A stretch of 64,000 bases of DNA. It comes from Eutypella sp. D-1. Its lineage: Eukaryota; Ascomycota; Sordariomycetes; Xylariales; Diatrypaceae. Where the stretch lies: assembly GCA_023313575.1 (NCBI GenBank), contig JAJTTP010000002.1, positions 558,001 to 622,000 of the forward strand. The letters are read 5' to 3'. Below the pieces are notes generated by a model, which saw only the letters and a list, made by a program, of their open reading frames with translations, did no database searches and was not told where the DNA came from. The first letter of the stretch is position 1. The number at the start of each line of letters is the position of its first letter. Of this stretch, positions 36,801 to 50,300 are shown piece by piece. Made by a program: the position numbers and the translations under genes.

Positions 36801-39800
36801 TTTTATCGTTTTTAATTTCGGCGATAAGTTTATTTTAATATTATTTTTTAATTTAACGTACCGTTTTTTTTTAAACCTTGGTTAATTTTTATATTTTTTC
36901 GGTATCGCCCGTTCGGTAAACATGGCGTAAATAGGTAATAGCTTTTTTATAATCTTTATTTTATTAGGTAATATCCCGGTTACGGATATATTTTAACTTA
37001 CCCGTGGTTTTTATAACCCGTTTTAACATTTTTAATAAAACGTTAATAAATATTTCCGTTTTTATTTTAAATATCGGGTTCGTTTAAAAAAAAGGGTTAT
37101 TAAAGTTTTATTTTTAATATAAATGTATTAATTAAAAAAAGCGTAACCGGGCTTTTTCGGGGAAGCTTAATTTAACGCGTAAAGGTTTTTCGGGAAAACT
37201 TATTAATATCTCGGTTATTATAATATAATAATCGGAGCCGGTATATAAAATATTATCGACCGCCGCCGTTACCTGTAAAACGTTTAATAAAGTTAAGTTT
37301 AATATATTATTTACCGTATAAATAAAAGTTTTTAAATTAAAGATATTTAATAATTATGCTTTTATTTATTTTACTATTTTAATACCTAATTTTTTATAAC
37401 GGCGATGGCTTAATTATTACGTTTAATATACCGTATTAAAATTTCTTTTAACGTATTATTTATTATATAACTTTTAATTTTCGAAAAACGTAAAAAGCGG
37501 GTAAAAGTTTATTTAATCGATATAAATGTTAACCGATTCGATATTATTAATTTTTATTACGTATGCGTTTAATAAAACGAAAAGTCGGAGCTATATAGTT
37601 TATAAGTTAAGGTTTTTTCGGACGTATATAAATATTTATAACGTTTAAAAAATTTAGTTTTCCGTAAAAAAAAAACGTTATACTTTAAATAGGTTTTAAT
37701 TAAATTTTTATTATTTACCGTTTTAATTTATGCTTATAGTTTTTATATTAATATAATATCGGCTTTAGTTTTAATTACCGTATTTAAAGTAATATTATAT
37801 ATTACCGGTTTTTTCCGGACGTTTATTTAAATAATGCGTAAGCATTTTCTTTATCCGCGGGCATCGTGCCGTAAGTAACGATTTATAATTTTTATTAATC
37901 CCCGAATTTTTTTTATTTTATAAACCGGGGCAAACGCGGGTATTAAAAAATGTTATTAATTCGGACCGTAAGTTTATTATATTTATTTTCCTTAATATTT
38001 ATTTAATAAAGGTTATTTTTTATATCCCGGAAATAAATGCGGCCATATCGTGCCATTAATTCTTATCCCGGTAAAAGGCCGTCCTTTTATTATGTTATAA
38101 GCTTTTCCGCCGTTTACGCCAGTTTTTCCGGGTTATGGCTAAATTTTAGGCCTTTTATTTCGTTTTTATTTTCGTCGTCCGATTCGGACTTATACTCGGA
38201 TTAACCGATATTTAAGTAATAATCTTTTTAATCGGTATTTATCGGGTCGTTATTAACGAAATATGGTAAAAAGTAAGATTTTAATCGTTATAAAAAAAGT
38301 GGTTAAAATTAGGGTTAAAATGCTTTAAACCTTAGGGTTAAAATAGTAATAACCACCTTAAATCCTTTAAGTATTTATGTAAATGCTTTAAAAAACCCTT
38401 AAGCCCGTTAGGCCGTTAAGGCTCGGTCCTTTATTAAAGCTGTTGCCTGTATAACTTTTAAATATTATCGCTTATTTAATTACTTAATAAACAGGAGGTA
38501 AGTATAAATAGGTTTAATAATTTACCCGTCTTTTTTAATAAATCGGGTAAAGCACGATAAATTATTATAAACATAAAAGCTTTTATAATTAAAGTATTTA
38601 ATATAGGCTTAATATATTCCCGGGTCGTTATAAGCTTTTTAATTATATCGTTTATATTTTTCGAGCCTGTTATAATTACGTCCGTCGTAAAAATCCAAAC
38701 AGTAATCGTATTATATAATTTTCGGAATCTTTTTTTATAATTTGGCCGGTTTAAAGTCAAAAACCTTAAAGCTTTTAACTTTACGGGGGAAGGTTATTAT
38801 TTATTTTTAAACCGTAAATCCGGGCATAAAACGGTTAATTTTATAAAAATTAATAAGTTTTAAGCCAAATTACGTAATGATTTTATATTAAATAAATTTA
38901 TCGACTGGTTTTAATCTGTTACCGGTATAAAAGGTTTTAAGTATTTTTTATAAAATATATAAAAATTATTATTTAAATTTTTTAAAACATATATTTATTT
39001 CGTTTAAAGCGGTAAAGCAATTTTATACGTATTAATAGGCTGTTTTATTTTTAATAATAAAAGCTTAATTTATTTTAATTTTTTATACCTTTATAATTTC
39101 CGTTAAATCGAGGCTTAAAAGTTTTATTATAACCATTTTAGCGTTTATTAGCTTAAGGTTTATTTATTTATGGTTATCCTTTAACTTAAGGAAAAGGCGG
39201 CGGTTTAAGTATTATCCGGGGTCTTTTTTAATTTAAATTTTTTAATTAAAAAAGGGTGGGGTTATTCTTATTTCCGCCTGATGCGTTAATTATTATTTTT
39301 ATTTTTAACGTTATTACGCTTTTTACGATTAGATTAAAATGTATTTTTTTTTTATTAACCCTGTTATTACCGTTACGTTTATATACGATATTCTCGGCGC
39401 CGGTTAGGTTAATTAGGCGGGCCGTATTAATTTACCGCTATTATTATTAATTAAAACCTTAACCGGTAATTTCTGTCTAAAGGTATTAATAGAGGGGGTA
39501 GGGGGTGGGGTATGTTAAAATTAAGCGAGGCCATTAGGTTTTTATATTCCATATCCTTTGGTGTTAATGGTATTAATGGTATTAATAATATTAATTATAT
39601 TAATAATAATAATAACGTGGCCGGTAAATTCGGGGTTTAAGTTATTAATAATCTTAATTACCACTTTTTTTACTAGTTTACGGGATATTACGGCTTATAT
39701 TACGTATGCCTTTACGTCGTATTTTTTAAAACTAATATTTAAATAAGCCGATAAAATAAATAATATATCGAACTTTATTTTCGTTACTGCTTTTTTTTTC

Positions 39801-40229
39801 TCCCGTAATATACGGATTAAAGAAAGTATAAAATTATTTAATGCATTTTTCGGGGTTTTTAAAATAAAAAGGACCGGTTTTAAAAGCTTATTAATTTTAT
39901 GCCTTTTAAGTTAGGCTTTAAGTTCGTATATGCCCGTACCAGCATTTTCGTTAAAAGCGGGCGCGGGCACGGGTTATAATAATATTACCGTTACGGAGGC
40001 GGCATTACGAATACGGATAATTATCGCGGGTATTTCGGGGGTAAAACGTTTAATACTTTACCGTAAAAAGGTTTAAAGTTAAAAAGGCGGCGGTTTTATT
40101 ATTTTTAATATTTACAGGTATGCTTAATTTAAAAGCATGAAATAAATAAAGCTTACGATATAAAGGTTTTATATATAAATAAAAGTTTTAATAATGGTTA
40201 AGGTAAGAAAAGTGAAAGGAAGAAAAATG
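33818..40229 (-). mobile_element. LINE H, Tad1 clade, full length, antisense in LINE E
   Basis: 6,412 bp with the tail at 33,818-33,835 and the reversed hairpin at about 33,846-33,857. The 5' end (minus strand catttttcttcctttcac) is at 40,229. The 13 bp TSD attaaataattta is at 33,805-33,817 and 40,230-40,242. The RT box reads FKYTDDIVIL at about 35,835-35,865, so both aspartates survive. The open frame at 38,476-38,760 (minus) lies in its ORF1 region and is open by chance of where RIP stops fell. It is not an intact gene. Confidence 0.88.
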
Positions 40230-43200
40230 ATTAAATAATTTAAGGAAAAATAATATTAAAAGGTTATATAAGCTGTAAAAAATAAACTTAAAGTAATAAT
40301 AAAACCTTTAACCTTTAAAATGATAACGTTAATATTTTAAGTTTTAAAAATAATAATTATTACTTTAACGCCGGGCTTACGCATACCTTAGCCTTAACCT
40401 TAAACTTAAAATTAAATATTAACGTTTTTTTACTTATTTTAAAATAAAAAAATAAAAAACGTGGAAAAAACGGAAATTTAATTATTAAACTGGAAAACTT
40501 TTATTATAAACGTTTTTATAAAATTAATAAATATTAACTAAGTTTATACGGATAATATCGTTAACTTTTAACGCTTTAAGGAATAAAAAGTATAAAAATA
40601 TTAATACCGAATTAAAAAAATCTTTTTAAGTTAATAAATATATAATAATTAAAAAGATATTTTTTTTAAAAACTTTAAAAAACGATAATACCCGATAAGA
40701 TTTAAAACCGATAATAATAAATATAATAAATTAATTATTAATACCGGTAAAACCCTTTACTATTTCCGCCCTTTATAATTTTCCGGGAACAAAACGGAAA
40801 TAGAAATCGTATAAAACGGCGTTAATTAAAACCTTCTTTTTTTATAAATCGTAACCTACGACGCGATATATACGGATAAAAAAAATACTTAACATTTTTC
40901 TTCCTTTCACTTTCTTTACTCTAACCTTTGCCAAGATTTTAATACATACATAACCTACTTATATCGTAAGCTTTACTTACCTTATGCCTTTAAATCAGGT
41001 ATATCCGTAAACATTAAAAATAGCAGAACCGCCGCTTTTTTAATTTTAAACCCCTTTTCGGTAAAGCATTAAACGTTTTGCTTTTAAAACACCCGCGATA
41101 GCTATTTATATTCGTAATGTCGCCGTTACGATAACACTATTTTTATAACCTGTGCCTATCTCCGCTTTAAAAAAAGATATTAATACGGGCATTTACGAAC
41201 TTAAAGCTTTATTAAAAAGATATAAAATTAATAAACCTTTATAACCGGTCCTTTTTATACTGGGAACCCCGAAAAATGCATTAAATAACTTTATATTTTC
41301 TTTACTTTACGTATTACGGGAAAAAAAGGAAATAATAATAAAAGTTAAGTTCGAAATATTAATTAATTTATTTTTATATTTAAACGTTATTTTATAAGGT
41401 TATACGATCGGGGTATACGTTTTATAAGTAAACGTATTACGTCGGTTAATAAAAAACGTAATGGTTAAAGTTACGGGTAATTTAAACCCCGAAATTATAA
41501 ACCACGTTATTATTATTATTAACATTAATAATATTATTATTATTAATAAAAAGGCAGGAATATAAAAACTTAACGGCTTTGCTTAATTTTAATATACCCT
41601 ATTTTTTACCCCCTTTATTAACACTTTTTAATAAAAATTACCCGTTAAAGGCCCGGTTAATAATAATAATAATAACAGGTTATTATTAAAGCCTATTAAA
41701 TTAATTTAATTAACCCCGCGAATATTATACGTAAATATAACGGTAACGGCGGGATTAATAAGGAAAAAATATATTTTAATTTAATCGCGTAAGTTACGGT
41801 TACGATAAAAATATCGTTCATAACTAATATAATAAGCAAAAACGAAAATGGCCCCACCTTTTTTTAAATAAAAAATTTAAATAAAAGAAAATTTAAGCCA
41901 GTATTTAAACCGCCGCCTTTTCCTTAAGCTGGAAAATAACCACGAATAGGTAATATTTAAACCCGTAAACGTTAAAATAGTTATAGTGAAACTTTTAAGT
42001 TTTAACTTAACGGAGATTATTAAGGTATAAAAAACCAGGATTAGATAAGCATTTACCGTTAAAAATAAAACAGCTTATTAATATATATAAAACCGGTTTA
42101 CCGCTTCCGGAAAAATAGGCATACGCCTCGAAAAATTTAAATAGTGGTTTTCGTATATTATTTAAAAAGTGTTAAAAGAACTTTATATTAATAACGGATT
42201 AAAGTTAGTAAACGAAATTATTTGGTATAAAATCGTTACTTAAGCTGGTATAAACTTTATTAACTTTTATAAAACCAGCCGTTAAGTATTAAGGTTACCG
42301 TTTTAAAAATAAGTAATAATTTTCCCCCGTAAAGTTAAAAACTTTAAAGTTTTTAACTTTAAACCTATTAAGTTATAAAAAAGGATTCCGAAAATTATGT
42401 AATATAACCGATACCTAGATTTTTATAACGGACGTAATTACGACAGGTTAAAAAGGTATAAACGGTATAACCGGAAGGCTTATAATAACCCGGGAATATG
42501 TTAAACCTATTTTAAATACTTTAATTATAAAAGCCTTTACGTTTATAACGACTTATTTTGTTTTACCCGACCTATTAAAAAAGATAAGTAAATTATTAAA
42601 TTAACCCGCGTTTACCTTTTATTTATTAAGTAATTAAGCGAATAATAATATTTAAAAATAATATAAATAATAACAATAACGGTAAAAAGTTACGTAATTA
42701 TTAATATTAATATTTTAATAAAAAATCGAAATTTAATAACCCGGCGTATTTAAAATTTTTTTAAAGCGTTAATAAAAATATTTAAAAAATTAAAAGTAAT
42801 AATTACCACCCCGACACCGGGCTTAAAAGCACCCCAGCCTTAAACCTAAACTTAAACTTAAACATTAACATTTTTTTATTTACCTTAAGATAAAAAGATA
42901 AAAGGTATAAAAAAAATAATAAACGAAAAAGCTTTTATTACGGACGCTTTTATAAAATTAGTAAATATTAACCAGGTTTACGTAAATAATATCGCTGATT
43001 TTTAACGCTTTAAAGATTAAAAAATGTAAAAATATTAGTACCGAATTAAAGGCTTTTTACCGGGCTAATAGGTATATAATAAATAAAAAAATATCTTTTT
43101 CGAAAACCTTAAAAAACGATAATACCCGACGGGATTTAAAACCGATAACGATAAATATAACGAATTAATTATTAATACCGGCGAAACCTTTTATTACCTT

Positions 43201-46125
43201 TACCCGTTATAACTTTCCGGGAATAAAACGGAAATAAAAATTATATAAAACGGCATTAATTAAAACTTTCCCCTTTTATAAATCGTAACTTATAACGTAA
43301 TACATGCAAATAAAAAAAATGTTTACGCATTATTTAAATAAACGTCCGTAAAAAACCGGCAATATATAATATTACTTTAAACACGGCAGTTAAAATTAAG
43401 GCCGACGTTATTTTAATATAAAAACCATAAATATAAATTAAAATAGCCGATAATAAAAAGTTAATTAAAATTTACCCAAAATATAACATTTTTTCTTTTA
43501 CGAAAAATTAAGTTTTTTAAATATTATAAATACTTACGTACGTATAATAAAATTTTAACTTATAAATTACGTAATTTCGCCTTTTTATCTTTTTAAACGC
43601 ATACGTAATAAAAATTAATAACGTTAAATCAGTTAATATTTATATCGATTAAATAAACCCTTACTTATTTTTTACGCTTTTTAAAAATTAAAAATTATTT
43701 AATAAACGGTACGTCGGAAAAAACTTTAATACGGTATATTAAACGTAATAATTAAGCTATCGCCGTTATAAAAGATTAAGTATTAAAGTAATAAAATGGA
43801 TAAAAATATAATTATTAAACGTTTTTAATTTAAAAGCTTTTATTTATACGGTAAATAATATATTAAACTTAGTTTTATTAAATATTTTATAAATAACGGT
43901 AACGGTTAATAACATTTTATATACCGGCTCCGATTATCATATTATAATAACCGAAATACCGGTAAACGTTTTCGAAAAACCTTTACGCGTTAAATTAAGT
44001 TTCCCCGACAAAGCCCGGTTATGTTTTTTTTAACTGGTATATTTATATTAAAAATAAAACTTTAATAACCTTTTTTCTTTAATAAACCCGATTTTTAAAA
44101 TAAAAATAAAAACATTTATTAATGCTTTATTAAAAATGTTAAAACAGGTTATAAAAGTTACGGGTAAATTAAAACATAACCGCGGCCGGGATATTATTTA
44201 ATAAAATAAAAACTATAAAAAAGTTATTACTTATTTACGTTAGGTTTACCGAACGGGCGATACCGATAAAACTTAAAAATTAATTAAGGCTTAAACAAAA
44301 ATAATATACCGAGCTAAAAAATAACATTAAAATAAACATATTATTAAAGCTAAAAATAATAAAGATATTTTTAAAATTATTAATTAATATAAGCTTAAAA
44401 ATAATTTCCGTTCGTTATTAATAAAGGACGGAAATAAAATAATTATTAATACGGAAAAAAAAATTAATTTATTACGTTATAAGGTATTAATCCTTTAAAC
44501 CGTTAACGGGGATATTATAAATCCTTAATAACTATTATAACCATAAAATTAAAATAAGTTTAATTATAAAAACGCGTAATAAATTTATTTTAACTTTTTA
44601 TAAAACCTTCGGGTATTAATAACGGAAACGGAAAATACGTATATACGGATACCATTTACGGCACCTAATAAAAACGGATTAACGGCTATATTATTATAAT
44701 TAATTTAGTTAATAATAAATAAAATAATACGTATATTATATAAAATATGCCTTTATTATAATTATTACTTTTAAGTTTTTAAAATAACAAAAATCGTTAT
44801 ATTCCCGAAAATAAATAAATCTAATTTTATTAAATTTAAGTTATAAAAACTTATATTATTACTTTCTTATTTAAGTAAAAAATTAAAAAAGCTAATAATT
44901 AAACGTATAATAATATAAATATTATATTATAAAATATTTTACCCGTAATAATTCGGCGCCTTTTTTAAAAAATTAATAATTAATTTAACCATTTACGTTA
45001 TTTACGATATTAAATAAGCGTTTACCCGCGGAAACGTTATTTTATTATTAATAATAAACATATCGGGTATTTTTAACGCCGTTTTACGTAATTACTTTAT
45101 TTTTCGTTTAAAATAATAAAAGTAAAATATAAAATTTATACGATAAATAGATTTTTTTATAACGGATCGGCAGGCGGTTATATGTATAAAAAATATTATT
45201 ATCGACTTTATTCCTTTATTTTATAACGTGTTTTAAAGATTTTTAATATCCTTTATTCTTTTTATATTATATATCGAGCTAATGTTATAAAAAAAACCGA
45301 TATTTAATATTAAGTTTAAATATATAAATAATATCGTTATTTTACGCGCCGGCCCGATAACTTTTTATATAACCGCTGCTTTAATTACCGATATAAAAAA
45401 CATACTTAAATAAAAAAAGGATAACGTTTTATTTTTTAATTTAATAAAATATAAGTTTAAACATTTTTATAAAAGTAAAACCTTTAAAAATAACGTAATT
45501 ATTATTATCGGAAACGTTTTCGAAATTAAAGTTTTAACGGAAATAATCCGGTAATTTAATAGTTTTTTTAACTTATAACTTAATTTTAAAAAATATATCG
45601 TTAAATAAAGTAATAAAACGTTACGGGTAATTAATTATATTCGATATTTTAATAAAATCGTATATAAGTCTTTTTTAAATAAAATTATTAAAGCCGTTAA
45701 AGCTTATATAATACCGATCGTAATATATGCCGTAAAAACTTAATAATTAAAACTTTAACGCTTTTTAATTAAAAACGCGTTTAAATTAGCCGATATTAAA
45801 ATAGGCTTATTTATAAATAAGTTAAATAAATTATTTAAAGGTATTATTAAAGTTACGTTATTTATTTAACGTATTATTTATATTATTATTTTTTATAAAA
45901 AATCGGGGATATTTTTAATAAAAATACTTTTTATATAAATTAAATGAAAATACTCGGTACGTTTTCGGATTTTAAATAAAGATTATCCCGTAATTACTTA
46001 TTTATTTTATTTTAAAAAAAAATAACCAATACGTTTATAACTTACCGATATATATCTTTTTTCCTTTCACTTCCTTTACCCTAACCATTGCTAAAACTTT
46101 AACGTATATACATCCTACTTATATC

Positions 46126-47283
46126 TGATGGCTCCAGGGTCGACCGTATAGGCTGGGGTTTTATGTCTTACTAAGATAACGGACGTAAATCTTTTTACGC
46201 CGCCTATGGACCTTTGGCCTAGGTAAAGGTTTTCGATAAGGAAGTAATAACCGCGCGTAAAGCGGTATAATAAGCAAAAAAATAATAATACAACTTTAAC
46301 CCCCCGGCGACCGGTTTATACTTTTATATTAATAATACGGCGGTTATATGTAACTTATTCGGTTACCTATCCGATAACTTTTAAGTTAATTTTTTAACTT
46401 TTTATAATACGATTGCCCGTATTTAGCCGTTTATTGCGTTTATTTAATAGGCGCCGGGTTATAAAGATATCGCCGGTAATAAGGTTATAAACGTTTAAAT
46501 TAAGCTCGGGGCTATTTAATACCCGGATACCGGGATAATAACTTTTATTTATTTTAAACGTATTATAAAAAGGAAACGTAAGCTCCTTTTTACCGAATAA
46601 TAGCTCCGAAATACCCTTTTATTATATATACGATAAAATTTCCCGTATAAAAATTTTTTTTCCGAGCTTTTTTTTTTATATTTAATATTATACCATTTCC
46701 TTATAAAACGATCGGGTTACGGCGATTTTACCGAGTATTATTAACGTTTTAAACATAACGCGTTTTATTTTTACCGGTATAAAAAAAAAAGGACCGCCGG
46801 TTACGTTTTCGATTACGATATTATAAAAGGTATTTTTTACTTTTTAACTTAACCCGGTTATAAAACGATTTAACTTTTTAGCTATAAAAGCTATCTTACT
46901 CTTTCCGCCTTTTTCGATAAAATTAAGCTTTATTCGATATCGGATTAAAAATTAAACGCGTAATAAAATACGGCAAGTTTTAAAACCATTTATAACGGGT
47001 AACGGGTAAAATAATTAAGGTATAACTTAAAAGATTCGGAGATAAACGGTAAAACCTTAAAAAGGGATAACCGTAAGTAAATAGCTAACGGAGGATTTTT
47101 TATATTAACCGTAACACGTTAATACGGCCCGTTTTTAAACAGATTTATTCCAGCCGTTTTATATATTATATATTATCGGCACCTAACTAATTAAGTACAG
47201 CTTTGCTTATAGGTTTATATATAGATAGCCTTAGATAATATGGTTCACCCGGACGTAAAATAAATTATCATTATTATTATTAT
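46126..47283 (+). mobile_element. LINE fragment C, 5'-truncated, start weakly RIPped
   Basis: A 1,158 bp 5'-truncated LINE (RNase H to tail) with a perfect 15 bp TSD catcctacttatatc (46,111-46,125 and 47,284-47,298) in LINE B. The first 125 bp or so (tgatggctccagggtcgacc and following) keep much more CA/TG and GC than homologous copies such as 20,550-20,650, so it is a young insertion or one only partly hit by RIP. Confidence 0.88.
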
Positions 47284-47395
47284 CATCCTACTTATATCGT
47301 AAACCTTATCCACCCCGTGCCTTTAAATCAAGCATACCTGTAAACATTAAAAATAATAAAACCGCCGCCTTTTTAACCCTAAACCCCCCCGGGGC

Positions 47396-50300
47396 ATCCT
47401 TTTTTTTTTTACTTTTCTTACTTTAACTATTATTAAGACTTTTATTTATATATAAAACCTTTATATCGTAAGCTTTACTTACTTTATGCCTTTAAATTAA
47501 ATATACCCGTAAATATTAAAAATAATAAAACCGCCGCCCCTTTAACTTTAAACTTTCCCGCGGCAAAATATTAAACGTTTAACCTTTAAAATACCCGTAA
47601 TAATTATCCGTATTTACGATACCGTTTCCGCGGCAGTAACACCGTTAAAAACCGCGCCCGTACCTACCTTTAATAAAAAAGTAAACACGGGTATATATAA
47701 ATTTAAAACCTTACCTAAACGGCATAAAATTAATAAGCCTTTAAAGCCGGTTCTTTTTATTTTAAAAACCTCGAAAAACGCGTTAAACGATTTTATACTT
47801 TTTTTAATCCGCGTATTACGGGAAAAAAAAAGGTAACGATAAAAGTAAAATTTAACATATTATTTACTTTATCCGTTTATTTAAATATTAGTTTTAAAAA
47901 TTACGACATAAAAGCATACGTAATATAAATAAAAATATCCCGTAAACTGGTAAAAAAAATAATAACCAGGATTACGAATAGCTTAAACCCCGAATTTGCC
48001 GGCCACGTAATTATTAATATTATTAATATTAATACCGTTAATATTAAAAAACATAAAATATAAAAGTTTAACGGCCTTATTTAATTTTAACACGTTTTAC
48101 CTTTTATCCCCTTTGTTAATACCCCCCGATAAAAATTACTTACCGGGGCCTTAGCTAATAATAATATTAATAACAAATTAATACGCCTGGCCTAATTAAC
48201 TTAACCAGCATTATATATATCGTATATAAACGTAACGGTAATAACGGGGTTAATAAAGGAAAATTACATATTAATCCAATTACGGAAAATACGATAACGT
48301 TAAAAACAGTAATAATAATTAATATATTAAGTAAAAACAAAAATAACTTTACCCCCTTTTAATTAAAAGAATTTAAACGGGGGAAAACCTTAATTAATAC
48401 TTAAACCGCCGCCTTTTTTTTAGGTTAAAAAATAACCATAAATAAATAATATTTAAGTTAATAAACGTTAAAATAATTATAATAAAACTTTTAAGCGTTA
48501 ACTTAATAAAAATTACGAAGGTATAAAAAATTAAAATAAGTTAAACGTTTACCGTTAAAAACGAAACAGCTTATTAATACGTATAAAACCGTTTTATTAC
48601 CGTAAATAAAACGGGTATACGCTTTAAAAACTTTAAATAATAGTTTTTATATATTTTATAAAAAATATTTAAAACCTTTTATACCGGTAATGGGTCGAAA
48701 TTAATCGATAAAGTTATTTAGTACGAAATTACCATATAATTTGGCTTAAAACTTATTAATTTTTATAAAATTAATTACATCGTATTAAGGTCCCCGTTTT
48801 AAAAATAGGTAATAATTTTCCTTCGTAAAGTTAAAAATTTTAAAGTTTTTAACTTTAAACCGGCCAAGTTTTAAAAAAAAACCCCGAAAATTATATAATA
48901 CGGCCGTTATTTAAATTTTTATAATAAACGTAACTGTAATAAGTTTAAAAGGTATAAACGGTATAACCGGAAAACTTATAATAATTTAAAAATGTATTAA
49001 GCCTATTTTAAATATTTTAACTATAATAACTTTTATATTTATAATAACCTTTTTTACTTTACCCGCTTAATAAAAAAAAATAGGCAAATTATTAAACCTA
49101 TTTATGCCCATTTTATATTTATTAAATAATTAGGTTAACGATAATACTTAAAGGTTATTTAAACAGTAACGGTAAAAAAAACCTCGGCCGCGGCTATTAA
49201 TACCTTAATAAAAAACCGAAACCTAATAGCTTAATAAGTATAAAAATTTTTTAAAATACCTGCGTAAACACTTAAAAAATTTAAAGTAATTATTACTACC
49301 TTAACCTTAAAACCCCGAACGTTTTAACCCTAACTTTAATTTTCTTTATAACGGATAAAATCCTATTTTTTAATTTATTTCGAAAATAATAACCCGATAA
49401 ATACCGATTAAAAAAAATATTACTTAAATATTAGCTAATCCGATTATAAATTTAAACCGGATTTTAAGAATAAAAATAAAACCTTCCCGGATAAAATAAA
49501 AAGCTTAAAATTTAGCTATAACCCGGAAACTTTTACATAAATAAGGGAAAAACTTACGGCATAACGTAAAAACAATTTTCCGCCGGGATAAAAACTAATA
49601 ACCCGATACGGCCGTATTTATTTCCGGGATATAAAAAATAACTTTTATTAAATAAATATTAAAGAAAATAAATACGATAAACTTATAATCCGAACTAATA
49701 ACAACTTTTAATACCCGCGCTTATTACGGCTTATAAAATAAAATAAAACCGGGGATTAATAAAAGTTATAAATTATTATTTACGGCGTAATATTTACGGA
49801 TAAAAAAAATACTTTTACATTATTTAAGTTAACGTTTATAAAAAACCGGTAATATATAATATTATTTTAAATACGGTAATTAAAGCTAAAACCGATATTA
49901 TCTTAATATAAAAACCATAAGCATAAGTTAAAATAACCGATAATAAAAAATTAATTAAAACTTATTTAAAATATAACATTTTCTTTTTTACGGAAAACTG
50001 GGTTTTTTAAACATTATAAATATTTATATACGTACGACGGAACTTTAATATATAAATTACGTAATTTTACTTTTTTATTTCCTTAAACGTATACGTAATA
50101 AAAATTAATAACGTTAAAACAGTTAATATTTATATCGATTAAATAAATTTTTATTTATTCCTTACGTTTTTCGAAAATTAAGAACTATTTAATGAACGAT
50201 ATATTGGAAAAAGTTTTAATATAATATATTAAACGTAATAACTAAGCCATTACCGTTATAAAAAACCAAATATTAAAGTAATAAAATAAATAGAAATATA

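Larger units (their letters stand above)
24522..40892 (+). mobile_element. LINE E, split in four, 3' part missing
   Basis: The 5' end atcctttttccttttact is at 24,522. The pieces are 24,522-24,575, 31,687-31,967, 32,387-33,817 and about 40,243-40,892. They are interrupted by insertion F/G (TSD aaaactttaacgcat at 24,561-24,575 and 31,687-31,701), a solo LTR (TSD attta) and LINE H (TSD attaaataattta). Together they give only the first 2.4 kb or so of a LINE. At 40,892 the sequence passes straight into the 5' end of LINE A and the rest of E never reappears. It may have merged with A by recombination between their 3' halves. Confidence 0.72.

Noticed and set aside
38476..38760. 94-codon minus-strand open frame as a gene
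   Set aside because: It lies in the ORF1 region of LINE H and is only a gap between RIP stops. The other LINE copies are broken here.
39256..39746. Two hydrophobic plus-strand open frames (39,256-39,450 and 39,558-39,746)
   Set aside because: Both are antisense to the 5' region of LINE H, and the second is a translated triplet-repeat tract. Neither is conserved as open in other copies.
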